A DNA stretch of 64,000 nucleotides from the NCBI GenBank assembly GCA_963795825.1, contig CAWCIW010000001.1:1240001-1304000 (forward strand), in the 5' to 3' direction. Both the position numbers and the translations under genes were made by a program. The DNA is from BOG-908 sp963795825 (GTDB taxonomy: Bacteria; Pseudomonadota; Alphaproteobacteria; Acetobacterales; Acetobacteraceae). How positions within the stretch are numbered: position 1 is the stretch's first letter; each line of letters opens with the position of its first letter. Positions 18,040 through 26,792 of the stretch are shown one piece after another. The notes under the pieces were generated by a model. It saw nothing but the letters and a program-made list of their open reading frames with translations. It was not told the origin of the DNA and searched no databases.

Positions 18040-18180
18040 TAAGGCAGTAAGGCCTTCTTTTCTGAAGAAAAGAAGCAAAAGACTTTTGGTCCCTGTCGGG
18101 GAGTGCTGAACCGTTCGCCGACAGGGAGCGAAAGCTTTTTGGTCCTTTTTCTCGAAAAAGGACTGCTTGCCTTGCCTAGC
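18040..18180. repeat. Intergenic nested-palindrome element E7 (arms A'/B)
   Basis: The left arm at 18051-18088 (TTCTTTTCTGAAGAAAAGAA) and right arm at 18130-18166 (AAAGCTTTTTGG, GTCCTTTTTCTCGAAAAAGGAC) enclose CCCTGTCGGGG...CCGACAGGG. It is nearly identical to E19 over the core. It sits in a divergent gap between the SWIB gene and the phosphotriesterase-like gene. Confidence 0.9.
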
Positions 18181-18207
18181 CTTGCCGCCCGGGCAAAGCT
18201 CTTGACC

Positions 18208-19165
18208 ATGCAAATCAACACCACAGCCGGCAAGATCACCCCAGGCGAGCTGGGCCGCACCCTGGTCCACGAACACGTGCTCGCCGGCTACCCAGGCTGG
18301 TTCATGGATACCCGCCTGCCGCCGTTCCACCGCGCCGACGCCATCGCCCGTGTCGTCAACTCCTTTCAGCAACTGCATGCCTACGGCGTGCGCACCGTGA
18401 TCGACCCATGCCCCAGCGATCTCGGGCGCGACGTGGAGTTCGTGGCCGAGATCAGCCAGCGCAGCGGCATCACGCTGATCTGCACCACCGGGGTGTACAC
18501 CGAAGCCTTCGGCATACCCTACACCTTCCGCCATCTGGAGACCGCGGCGATCGAGGAGATCTACATACGCGAGATCGAGGACGGCATCGGCGCCACGCGG
18601 CATAAAGGCCGGACTGATCAAGATCGCCACCGGCGACGGCGCGGTATCCGAATACGAGCGCCGCATGCTGACGGCGGCCACGCGCGCGGCAAAGGCCACC
18701 GGCGTTCCGCTGATATCGCATACCGAAAATTGCAGTTGTGGACACGATCAGATCGATATCGTCACCGGCGAGGGCGTGGCCGCGAACCGCCTGCTTGTCG
18801 GCCATTGCGACGGCCGCGACGACCATCCGTATCAGGCGTCGCTCGCCGCGCGCGGCGCCTATGTCGGCTTCGACCGCTTCGGGCTGGAGGTGTTCAACAG
18901 CGACGACAACCGCATGCGCAACCTTAAGCAGATGATAGATGCCGGCTACCGCGACCAGGTGATGGTGAGCCAGGACAAGGTGAGTTGCTGGCTCGGCAAC
19001 ATCCCCGGCGTGGGCAGTCCGGAGGATATCGCCAAGATCGTGCCGAACTGGACGATGACGCATCTGTTCGAGCGGATCTTCCCGCGTCTGCTGGAGATGG
19101 GTGTGTCGCAGGCGGATCTGGACTCGATCCTGGTGGATAACCCGCGGCGGTTTTTTGGAGACTGA
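18208..19165 (+). CDS. Phosphotriesterase-family metal-dependent hydrolase (frame break near 18595)
   Basis: The ATG at 18208 begins MQINTTAGKITPGELGRTLV with the metal-binding HEHVLAGYPG (HxH). After the break at about 18595 (GCCACGCGGCATA has one base too many), AGLIKIATGDG carries the bridging, usually carboxylated lysine. It is followed by GVPLISHTENCSCG, LVGHCDGRDDH (metal His) and MVSQDKVSCW (catalytic Asp region). The ~318-residue product matches the phosphotriesterase/PHP-homologue amidohydrolase superfamily. Natural substrates of these homologues are mostly lactones or unknown esters, so no specific substrate is assigned. Two elements, E7 and E8, bracket the gene. Confidence 0.87.
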
Positions 19166-19199
19166 TACCGGCCAAGTTTGAGATGGACGCATTTAGGGC

Positions 19200-19380
19200 A
19201 GGCAAGAAAGCAGTCCTTTTTCGAGAAAAAGGACCAAAAAGCTTTTGCTCCGACGCCTGCACGAAGGCCTACTTTCGCATTGCGAAATCGATACGGTTGC
19301 AATCATAGCCAAATTGTCGTGCAGGCGTCGTAGCAAAAGCTTTTTGCTTCTTTTTCTCGAAAAAGAAGGCCTTTCTTCCT
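19200..19380. repeat. Intergenic nested-palindrome element E8 (arms B/A)
   Basis: The left arm GTCCTTTTTCGAGAAAAAGGAC with CAAAAAGCTTTTGC and right arm GCAAAAGCTTTTTGC with TTCTTTTTCTCGAAAAAGAA enclose CGACGCCTGCAC...GTGCAGGCGTCG and a ~55-base core. The core is nearly identical to E20 and, inverted, to E21. About 30 bases outside the left arm (19168-19198) are also similar to the flank of E20. It sits in a convergent gap. Confidence 0.92.
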
Positions 19381-19504
19381 GCCCATGCCTCAGTCCCAAA
19401 GCGGGTTGGCACGCAAGTGGGCGCGACATAAGCGAACGCCGATCGAACATGGCCGGCCGAAACCGCGATACCCTTCGCGCAGAGCGTGGGTATGCAGGCC
19501 ACGC

Positions 19505-20809
19505 CTACTTTGGCATTACCTTGTCCACTGCGGAGAGTTTCCGGCGCATGACCGCGACGCCCGGCGCGTCAGGTGCCAGCGTGTCCGCGATATCCAGATG
19601 TTGTCGCGCGATCTTCAACTCGCCCTGGTCCATGAGACACTCGGCAAACTGCAGACGTGCCGTCACATCCCTCGCATCCAGCCGGACAGCGTGGGACAAC
19701 GCCGCCCGCCGCAGCTTTTCATCTCCCAGACGTTGCGCCAGCTTCGCCTTCTCGAGGTGCAGGTTGATTTCGCGTCGCAGCGATTGCTGCATCGCTGCAA
19801 GGAACGCGCCGTTCGTGGCCGTCTGCACCGCTTCGGCCGGTGCGGCTTTGGCCTCCTTTGGCAGATTGCTGTAATCCGGGCGGAACAGGGCAGGCCTATC
19901 GGCGAACCAGGTAGCGCGAACTTCCTCGTTGGACGCCGCATAGTTTTCCATAAAGGCCTTGGCCTGCGCCCTTGTGGGAAGCCAGCCTTTGCCCGGTGCG
20001 GTATCGGTCAGCGCTTCCGACAGGCGATGCCATAACACCAGACCGGCTATATTGGGCGTGTCGAGTTTCGCCTGCAGCAGCAATCCGAGCTGTCGCAAGG
20101 CCGTCTGCCCCGCCGCGTTCATCGACTGGTTGCGCGGAACGTCCCGCCCGGCAGTCAGCCGCGACAGGTCGATCCTGCAGAGCGCAGCGAAGTCTTCCAT
20201 CACGTCGAAAGATTTGTCGGCGCCCCGCTCGAACACGCGCGGAATGACGCGATCCTTGCCGAAGACGTTGGCCCAGCGCGACATGAAGGCCGCGTAGTCG
20301 TAATCCTGGTGGAATCCGTGCAGGTGGTTGAGATCTGGCGCTCGCAGATGGCCCAGGCGCAGGAATTGCGAGTACAGGCTGGCGAAATGTTCGTCCTGGC
20401 GACGCAGATACACCACCACCGTGCAGCGATCGGCCAGCCGATGCACGTAATCATGCAGAAGCTGCACTTCTTTCTCGGTGCGCTGATACATGCTGAACTG
20501 TTCGCAGGACAGTATCACGCGATCCACGCTCGCCGGCAGCGCGCCGACCTCCGCGGCGAGCGCATCCAGATGCGCCGCGATGGTTGTCTCGGGCTTCTGG
20601 CCGAGCCAGAGCGCGTTGTTCACGTCCTTCAGCATGTTGGGAAACGAGGTGAAAGCCGTCGCCAGCAGTAGGTGGCTTTTCGAACCTGGCGTTTGAGGAT
20701 AGCAGACCCCGTCCGCCAGCAACGCTTTTCTGTTCGCGTCCAGGATATGCTGGATGGAAGTCGAGCCCGTCTTGGACGTGCCGATATGCAGTATCAACTC
20801 TCTAGGCAT
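19505..20809 (-). CDS. Sulfotransferase-like protein with C-terminal TPR-type helices
   Basis: This 434-residue cytoplasmic protein begins MPRELILHIGTSKTGSTSIQ, the PAPS-binding 5'-PSB loop of bacterial sulfotransferases. VDRVILSCEQFSM and TVVVYLRRQDEHFASLYSQF fit the 3'-PB strand-helix with the conserved Arg/Ser. The C-terminal third (about 330-434) is helical with repeated LAQRLGDEKLRRAALSHAVR and ARQHLDIADTLAPDAPGV, resembling TPR repeats. Such proteins are common near polysaccharide genes, and the aminotransferase/CapD pair lies just upstream on the same strand. The acceptor is not predictable. The gene is intact and its GC content seems slightly lower than its neighbours'. Confidence 0.8.
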   Translation of the reverse strand: MPRELILHIGTSKTGSTSIQHILDANRKALLADGVCYPQTPGSKSHLLLATAFTSFPNMLKDVNNALWLGQKPETTIAAHLDALAAEVGALPASVDRVILSCEQFSMYQRTEKEVQLLHDYVHRLADRCTVVVYLRRQDEHFASLYSQFLRLGHLRAPDLNHLHGFHQDYDYAAFMSRWANVFGKDRVIPRVFERGADKSFDVMEDFAALCRIDLSRLTAGRDVPRNQSMNAAGQTALRQLGLLLQAKLDTPNIAGLVLWHRLSEALTDTAPGKGWLPTRAQAKAFMENYAASNEEVRATWFADRPALFRPDYSNLPKEAKAAPAEAVQTATNGAFLAAMQQSLRREINLHLEKAKLAQRLGDEKLRRAALSHAVRLDARDVTARLQFAECLMDQGELKIARQHLDIADTLAPDAPGVAVMRRKLSAVDKVMPK

Positions 20810-20849
20810 CGACCGTATCCGGACCAGGGTAATACCGTGATGTTAGAGC

Positions 20850-20884
20850 AGCTTTGCCGACCGTTGTCAGGTGTCGGCAAAGCT
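20850..20884. terminator. 12-bp perfect hairpin between two minus-strand genes
   Basis: AGCTTTGCCGAC (20850-20861) and GTCGGCAAAGCT (20873-20884) pair perfectly around an 11-base loop. It lies about 60 bases after the 63-residue gene and 40 before the sulfotransferase start. No T-tract follows. It may be a terminator, attenuator or protein site. Confidence 0.45.
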
Positions 20885-20942
20885 TCCGGTGCGAGTACGT
20901 TTCCAAAACTTACCCCGTCGGGACGGCGCATCGCCGACCGCG

Positions 20943-21134
20943 TCAGATATCCTTGCCCTGGTCCTTGCCGCCTTCCGGATGCACCGCGGTCTCGGTCGCC
21001 AGGCGGTCCGAGCCGCCATATCCGCCTGGGCTGTCCGCCTTTGTCGCCCCGTCGGGCACGCCATTCTTGGTACCCGTCGCATCCTTCGCCGACGTGTCGT
21101 CGGCCGCATGCCCGCCTTTGGTGATCTCCGACAT
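20943..21134 (-). CDS. 63-residue hydrophilic protein of unknown function
   Basis: The ATG at 21134 is preceded by an excellent AGGAGG ribosome site (21141-21146). The product is hydrophilic and disordered-looking, rich in Gly, Asp, Lys and Thr: MSEITKGGHAADDTSAKDAT, later PGGYGGSDRLATETAVHPEG, ending KDQGKDI. No domain is recognised. The strong ribosome site and clean start/stop support a real gene. It follows the DegT aminotransferase by 47 bases and may share its transcript. Its composition recalls stress-related hydrophilins, but that is only a resemblance. Confidence 0.65.
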   Translation of the reverse strand: MSEITKGGHAADDTSAKDATGTKNGVPDGATKADSPGGYGGSDRLATETAVHPEGGKDQGKDI

Positions 21135-21181
21135 GTGCGTAGCCTCCTGTTGCAGACCAGCCTGAACAGGCCAGCACCGGG

Positions 21182-22312
21182 TCAGGTTGCGCGCCGCACC
21201 GCATCGGCCACGCGCATGGCCTGCGCCTCGGTCAGATCGGGGTGTATCGGCAGCGCCAGTATGCGCCCCGCCAGGTCCTCGGATACCGGCAAAGCGCTGC
21301 CGCGGTGATGCGGCGCGTAGGCCGGCTGGAAATGCAGCGGCCGCGGATAATAGATCGCGGTCGGAACCCCATCGGCGCGCAAAGCGGCCTGCACGGCGTC
21401 GCGCGTGGCGGCGTCCTTCAGCAGGATCGCGTAGATCGCCCAGGCGCTCGCACTGTCCGGCACGCGCGCCGGAATGGTCACGCAATCGCGCAATGCCGCG
21501 TCGTATATGCCGGCGATGCGCGCGCGTGCGGCCAGCTCGGCGTCGAACACGTCGAGCTTTGCCAGCAGGATGGCCGCCTGCAACGTGTCGAGACGGCCGT
21601 TCATCCCGGTTCGCAGAACCTCGTAGCGCGTGGTGCCCTCGCCATGCGTGCGCAGGCTGCGATACAGCGCGGCCCGCTCCGCCGAATCGGTGAGCAGCGC
21701 GCCGCCGTCGCCATAGCCGCCCAGCGGCTTGCTCGGGAAAAAGCTGATCGCCGTGGCATCCGCCTCCGCACCCAATTTCCGGCCGCCCAGGCTGGCGCCA
21801 AAACTCTGCGCGCAATCGTCCAGCAGGAACAAACCCTCCGCCTCGGCCACCGCGCGCAGCGCGGGCCAGGGCGCCGGCTGGCCGAACAGATCCACGCCGA
21901 TCACCGCGCGCGGCCGCAACACGCCCTCCGCCTTCACCGACGCAATCCGCCGGCGCAGATCGTCCACGTCGATCTGGAAAGTGCGTGGATCGACGTCCAC
22001 GAACACAGGCGTGGCGCCCAGCACAAGCGGCACCTCGGCGGTGGCGGTGTAGGTGAACGCCGGCAGGAACACGGCGTGCCCGCGGCCGATCCCCTCGGCC
22101 ATCATGGCGATCTGCAGGGCGTCGGTGCCGGAGCTGACGCTCACGCAATGCGCCGCACCGGCATAGGCGGCCAGGCGCTGCTCCAGCTCGACCACCTCCG
22201 GGCCGAGCACGAACTGGCAGTGGGCGAGAACGGCTTCCAGGCGGGCGCGCAGGGCGGGCTCTATGCGTCGTTGCTGCGCTTTTAGGTCAAGGAAGGGTAT
22301 TGGGTCAGGCAT
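21182..22312 (-). CDS. DegT/DnrJ/EryC1/StrS family PLP aminotransferase
   Basis: This ~376-residue sugar aminotransferase begins MPDPIPFLDLKAQQRRIEPA. Family features are CVSVSSGTDALQIAMMAEGI (PLP phosphate contact), HAVFLPAFTYTATAEV, GLFLLDDCAQSFGASLGG (Asp stacking on PLP) and the Schiff-base lysine in AISFFPSKPLGGYGDGG, followed by GMNGRLDTLQAAILLAKLDV. It converts a 4- or 3-keto-NDP-sugar to an amino sugar. The adjacent CapD-like 4,6-dehydratase upstream would make such a 4-keto substrate, so the two probably cooperate in making a surface amino sugar. An upstream in-frame ATG lies inside element E9; ATG 22312 is preferred. Confidence 0.9.
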   Translation of the reverse strand: MPDPIPFLDLKAQQRRIEPALRARLEAVLAHCQFVLGPEVVELEQRLAAYAGAAHCVSVSSGTDALQIAMMAEGIGRGHAVFLPAFTYTATAEVPLVLGATPVFVDVDPRTFQIDVDDLRRRIASVKAEGVLRPRAVIGVDLFGQPAPWPALRAVAEAEGLFLLDDCAQSFGASLGGRKLGAEADATAISFFPSKPLGGYGDGGALLTDSAERAALYRSLRTHGEGTTRYEVLRTGMNGRLDTLQAAILLAKLDVFDAELAARARIAGIYDAALRDCVTIPARVPDSASAWAIYAILLKDAATRDAVQAALRADGVPTAIYYPRPLHFQPAYAPHHRGSALPVSEDLAGRILALPIHPDLTEAQAMRVADAVRRAT

Positions 22313-22328
22313 TTGACGATCCAAAGAA

Positions 22329-22508
22329 GTAAGGAAGGCAAGGCCTTCTTTTTTGCAAAAAAGAAGCAAAAAACTTTTGACTCCGCTGTCGCGGACTCAC
22401 TGCAAGCAGGTCTTCATTTGATAGGAGGCACGCGCGCGACGGCAGGTCCCGCGACAGCGGAGCAAAAGTTTTTTGCTTCTTTTTAGCAAAAAAGAAGACC
22501 TTTCTTAC
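22329..22508. repeat. Intergenic nested-palindrome element E9 (arms A/A)
   Basis: The left arm has TTCTTTTTTGCAAAAAAGAA and CAAAAAACTTTTG. The right arm has CAAAAGTTTTTTG and TTCTTTTTAGCAAAAAAGAA. The core stem is CTCCGCTGTCGCGG...CCGCGACAGCGGAG, a class shared with E12. It separates the aminotransferase and dehydratase genes (tandem, minus). Confidence 0.92.
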
Positions 22509-24374
22509 CCTACATCCGAGCGCGTCAACTCAGGCACTAACCCCGCCACCTCCGCCACAGCCGCCCCAACCGCCCCCGCCCGACAATACCCCGCCATAGC
22601 TTCGATCGCTGCCCCAACCACCGCTGCGTCCGAAGTCCGAGGCGCCGCCATCAACAATCCCGGATGCGCGGTCGCCACAGGCGGTTCGCGCCCGTGAAAC
22701 AATTCCTCGAACAACTTCTCCCCAGGCCGCAGCCCGGTATAGACGATCGCCACGTCCTGCTCCGGCCGCAGCCCCGCGAGCCGTATCATCTGCCGCGCCA
22801 AATCCACGATCCGCACCGGCGCGCCCATGTCCAGCACGAAAATCCCGCCCTCGGGCGTTACCTCGTCTTCCATGCCGGCCACGCAGGCCTGCAGAACCAG
22901 GCTCACCGCCTCGCGCACCGTCATGAAATAGCGCTGCATGTCCGGATGCGTCACGGTGAGCGGCCCGCCGCGCTCGAGCTGGCGGCGGAACAGCGGCACC
23001 ACGCTGCCGGTGCTGCCCAGAACATTGCCGAACCGCACCGTCACGCAGCGCAGGCCGTGGCCGGACTGGCGCGCGGCAATGTCGATCGCCTGGCAATACA
23101 TCTCGGCGACGCGCTTGCTAGCCCCCATTAGGCTGCTCGGGTTCACCGCCTTGTCCGTGCTGATCAGCACCATCGCGGCGGCCCCGCAAGCCGCCGCTGC
23201 GTCCGCCACGATACGCGTGCCGGCGGCGTTGGTCAGCAGGCCCTCCAGCGGATTGGCCTCCACCATCGGCACGTGTTTCAGCGCGGCGGCGTGGAACACG
23301 AGGGCCGGCGCCGCCTCGGCGAAGACTGCTTCGATGCGGGCGGCGTCGCGTATGTCGGCGATCACCGGGCGGCGCACGACTTCCGGGTAAAGCTCACCCA
23401 GCTCCACGTCGATCTGCCACAGCGCGTATTCGCTCTGGTCGACCAGCACGAGCATGGCCGGCGCCAATGCCGCGAGCTGGCGCGCGAGCTCGCTGCCGAT
23501 GCTGCCGCCGGCGCCGGTCACCAGAACGCAGCGGCCGGCCACCAGCCGCGCCATGCCGGGAAGGTCGAGCCTGATCTGCGGCCGGTTCAGCAGGTCCTCG
23601 ATCGCCACCGGGCGCAGCTCGATGCGCTCGGCGGCGGTCAGCACCGTGGGCCGTGGCGCGCGACGCACCGGGATGGCCACCGCCTCGGCCGCGGCGATCA
23701 GGCTGGCGAGCGGGGCGCCCAGGAACTCCGGCTCGGTGATCACCAGCAGCGACGGCGGCGGGCTGAGCTGGGCCAGTATGTCCGGCGCCTGCGCGGCGGT
23801 GCCCAGGATCGGCAGATTGTGCATCCGGCGCCCGGCCTGCCGGTCCGCCAGTGCCAGCAGGCCAACCACGCGCAAGGCGCTGGCGGGGTCGGCGGACAGC
23901 CGCGCGTATGAACGCGTCGGCCGCGTCGCCGGCGCCCACCAGGATCACGCGCTGCAGGGCCGGGTCGTCGGTGCCGCGGCGGGGGCGGCCGCGATACAGG
24001 CGATAGCCGAGGCGCGGCACGCCGAGCAGCACCATCAGCGTGAGCGCGTGAACGATGGGGAAGGTGATGGTGGGCAGGTGGAAGCCGGTGACGACCAGGA
24101 GCAGGGCGAACAGGGCCGAGCTGGCGATGCTGCCGCCCATCACCCCGATCAGGTCGGCAAGGCCGGAGAAGCGCCAATATTGTTGGGAGAGGCGGAACGG
24201 CAGGCCGCCGAGCAGGAGCGTGATGCCGCCGCCGGCGAGGAACCACAGCGGGTGCAGCAGGCCGCCTTGCGGGTCGGCGATCCAGCGGGCGAGCGGCGCT
24301 GCGGCGGCGGCCAGGGCGCCGTCCAGCAGGACGTTGACCAGGATGCGGTTGAGGGAGCGGCGGGAGGGGATCAC
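22505..24374 (-). CDS. Membrane-anchored nucleoside-diphosphate-sugar 4,6-dehydratase, CapD/WbpM-like (frame break near 23905)
   Basis: A GTG at 24374 starts a ~622-residue CapD-type protein. Four N-terminal helices (ILVNVLLDGALAAAAAPLAR, ITLLLGGLPFRLSQQYWRFS, FALLLVVTGFH, VHALTLMVLLGVPRL) precede a first Rossmann segment (RVILVGAGDAADAFIRAA) and the catalytic domain: VLVTGAGGSIGSELARQLAA, VFHAAALKHVPMVEANPLEG, and the ISTDKAVNPSSLMGASKR motif with the S-M-K triad of inverting 4,6-dehydratases. GLRPGEKLFEELFHGREPPV is the family tail. One extra base near 23905 breaks the frame inside the first Rossmann domain. It likely produces UDP-4-keto-6-deoxy-HexNAc for surface polysaccharide. Confidence 0.9.
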
Positions 24375-24401
24375 GCGGGTGGGTATAGGGCAGGAAGAGC
24401 G

Positions 24402-24587
24402 GCAAGGAAGCAGTCCTTTTTCGAGAAAAAGGACCAAAAAGCTTTTGCTCCGACGCCTGCATGAACGTCCGCGCCAGTTCTGCCAATGCGCGTGCTGGCA
24501 GAACCAGCGCGGGCTTCGGTGCAGGCGGGGAGCAAAAGCTTTTTGGTCCTTTTTCTCGAAAAAGGACGGCTTCCTTCCTTGCCTTGC
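24402..24587. repeat. Intergenic nested-palindrome element E10 (arms B/B)
   Basis: The left arm GTCCTTTTTCGAGAAAAAGGAC with CAAAAAGCTTTTGC and right arm GCAAAAGCTTTTTGG with TCCTTTTTCTCGAAAAAGGA enclose CGACGCCTGCA...TGCAGGCGGG. The core contains its own inverted pair CCGCGCCAGTTCTGCCA / TGGCAGAACCAGCGCGG. It occupies the divergent gap between the CapD-like gene and thrS. Confidence 0.92.
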
Positions 24588-24628
24588 ACCCTTCATACAA
24601 GGCCCCCCACCGCCCGGAGCCCGCCGCC

Positions 24629-26575
24629 ATGCCAGAAATCACCCTGCCCGACGGCTCGATCCGCCGCTTCGAGGCCGCGGTGACCGGCACCGAGATCGCC
24701 GCCGCCATCGGCCCCGGCCTGGCAAAAGCCGCGCTCGCGATGAAGGTGGACGGCCACACCGCCGACCTATCGCGCCGCATCGAGACGGATTCCAGTGTGG
24801 TGTTCATCACCAGGCGCGACCCCGACGCGCTGGCGCTGATACGCCACGACACCGCGCATGTGCTCGCCGAAGCCGTGCAGTCGCTCTTCCCGGGAACGCA
24901 GGTGACGATCGGCCCGGCGATCGAGAACGGTTTCTACTACGATTTCGCCCGCAACGAGCCGTTCCGCCCGGAGGATTTCCCGGCGATCGAGGCGCGCATG
25001 CGTGAGATCGTGGCCGGCCGCGCGAAGTTCGTGCGCGAGGAATGGGACCGCGCCGACGCGATCGCATTCTTCGAGGCGCGTGGCGAGAGCTACAAGGCCG
25101 AGTTGATACGCGACCTGCCGGAAAGCGAGACGATCTCGATCTACCGCCAGGGCGAATGGCTCGATCTGTGCCGCGGGCCGCATATGCGCGACACCGGCGA
25201 CATGGGCGGCGCGTTCAAGCTGATGAAGGTCGCCGGCGCCTATTGGCGCGGCGACCACCGCAACGCGATGCTGACGCGCATCTACGGCACGGCCTGGCGC
25301 GACCAGAAGGAACTCGACGCGCACCTGCACCAGCTCGAGGAAGCCGAGCGGCGCGACCACCGCCGCATCGGCCGCGAGATGGATCTGTTCCACATACAGG
25401 AAGAGGCGGTCGGCAGCATCTTCTGGCATCCGAAAGGCTGGAAGCTTTACCGCACCGTCGAGGATTACATGCGTCGCCGCCTGGATGCGGCCGGCTACGA
25501 TGAAGTGCGCACGCCGCAGCTTGTCGACCGCTCGCTGTGGGAGCGCAGCGGCCACTGGGAAAAATACCGCGAGCACATGTTCATCGCCACCGTCGAGGAC
25601 GAGGAGAAAACACTCGCGCTGAAGCCGATGAACTGTCCGTGCCATGTGCAGATCTTCCGGCATGGTTTGCGCAGTTATCGCGAATTGCCATTGCGCATGG
25701 CGGAGTTCGGCGCGTGTCATCGTTACGAACCTTCGGGCGCGCTGCACGGCATAATGCGCGTGCGCGGTTTCACCCAGGACGACGCGCATATCTTCTGCAC
25801 CGAGGCGCAGGTCGCGTCGGAAACCGCGCGGTTCGTCGAGCTCCTGCGCTCTGTTTATGCCGATTTCGGCTATGACAGTTTCCGCATCAAGTTCGCCGAC
25901 CGGCCGGACACGCGCGCCGGCGAGGATGCGGTGTGGGACCGCGCGGAGGCGGCATTGCGCGAAGCGTGCGAGATGGCCGGCGTGGAATACGAGATGAACC
26001 CGGGCGAGGGCGCGTTCTACGGCCCGAAGCTGGAATTCGTGTTGCGCGACGCGATCGGGCGCGACTGGCAATGCGGCACGTTGCAGGTCGATTTCGTGCT
26101 GCCCGAGCGGCTCGATGCGGAATATGTGGGCGAGGACAGCGCGCGGCACCGGCCGGTGATGCTGCATCGCGCGATATTGGGCAGCTTCGAGCGGTTCCTG
26201 GGGATATTGATCGAGCAATATGCGGGAAGGTTCCCGTTATGGCTGGCGCCGGTGCAGGTCGTCGTGGCCTCCATCGTTTCGGATGCGGCGGAGTATGCCG
26301 AAGAAGTGGCGGCGGCTTTGCGGTCGTCGGGCCTGTCGGCGCGGGCGGATGTGCGCAACGAGAAGATCAACGCCAAGGTGCGCGAGCACAGCCTGGCGCA
26401 TGTGCCGGTGCTGGCGGTGGTCGGGCGGCGCGAGGCGGAGCAGCGCAGCGTGGCGTTGCGCCGGCTGGGGAGCGACGGGCAGGAGGTTCTGGGGCTGGAG
26501 GCGGCGGTGGCGCTGCTGGCCGGCGAGGCGGAGGCGCCTGATGTTCGGCGTATTGCGGCGGAGGTGCAGGGTTAG
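24629..26575 (+). CDS. thrS: Threonyl-tRNA synthetase
   Basis: This is an intact 648-residue ThrRS with all domains: an N-terminal TGS domain (MPEITLPDGSIRRFEAAVTG), the editing domain (IRHDTAHVLAEAVQSLFPGT, the HxxxH zinc-like pair, and the SAD motif CRGPHMRDTGDM), and the class II catalytic core (ALKPMNCPCHVQIFRHGLRS with the zinc Cys, HRYEPSGALHGIMRVRGFTQ, RHRPVMLHRAILGSFERFLG). The anticodon-binding domain comes last (VVVASIVSDAAEYAEEVAAA). ATG 24629 follows a GGAG ribosome site 12 bases upstream. Its intact frame contrasts with the many disrupted genes nearby, showing that sequence quality is uneven. Confidence 0.97.
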   Translation: MPEITLPDGSIRRFEAAVTGTEIAAAIGPGLAKAALAMKVDGHTADLSRRIETDSSVVFITRRDPDALALIRHDTAHVLAEAVQSLFPGTQVTIGPAIENGFYYDFARNEPFRPEDFPAIEARMREIVAGRAKFVREEWDRADAIAFFEARGESYKAELIRDLPESETISIYRQGEWLDLCRGPHMRDTGDMGGAFKLMKVAGAYWRGDHRNAMLTRIYGTAWRDQKELDAHLHQLEEAERRDHRRIGREMDLFHIQEEAVGSIFWHPKGWKLYRTVEDYMRRRLDAAGYDEVRTPQLVDRSLWERSGHWEKYREHMFIATVEDEEKTLALKPMNCPCHVQIFRHGLRSYRELPLRMAEFGACHRYEPSGALHGIMRVRGFTQDDAHIFCTEAQVASETARFVELLRSVYADFGYDSFRIKFADRPDTRAGEDAVWDRAEAALREACEMAGVEYEMNPGEGAFYGPKLEFVLRDAIGRDWQCGTLQVDFVLPERLDAEYVGEDSARHRPVMLHRAILGSFERFLGILIEQYAGRFPLWLAPVQVVVASIVSDAAEYAEEVAAALRSSGLSARADVRNEKINAKVREHSLAHVPVLAVVGRREAEQRSVALRRLGSDGQEVLGLEAAVALLAGEAEAPDVRRIAAEVQG

Positions 26576-26577
26576 GG

Positions 26578-26790
26578 GAAGAAAGGAAGGCCTTCTTTTT
26601 CAAGAAAAAGAAGCAAAAAGCTTTTGCTCTGACGCCTGCGCGAAGATCGGCCTACGGCTGGATCGCATTTGACCTGCACAGCGGACGTAAGCCGCGGCGC
26701 AGGCGGCTCTCAGTTGCCAAAGTCCGCGACAGCACATCCAAAAGTTTTTTGCTTCTTTTTTGCAAAAAAGAAGGCCTTGCCTACACTTCC
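26578..26790. repeat. Intergenic nested-palindrome element E11 (arms A/A)
   Basis: The left arm TTCTTTTTCAAGAAAAAGAA with CAAAAAGCTTTTGC and right arm AAAAGTTTTTTGC with TTCTTTTTTGCAAAAAAGAA enclose a longer core (GACGCCTGCG...). The right side of the core, CGCGACAGCACAT, resembles that of E16, suggesting a mosaic. It sits in a convergent gap. Confidence 0.88.
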
Positions 26791-26792
26791 TT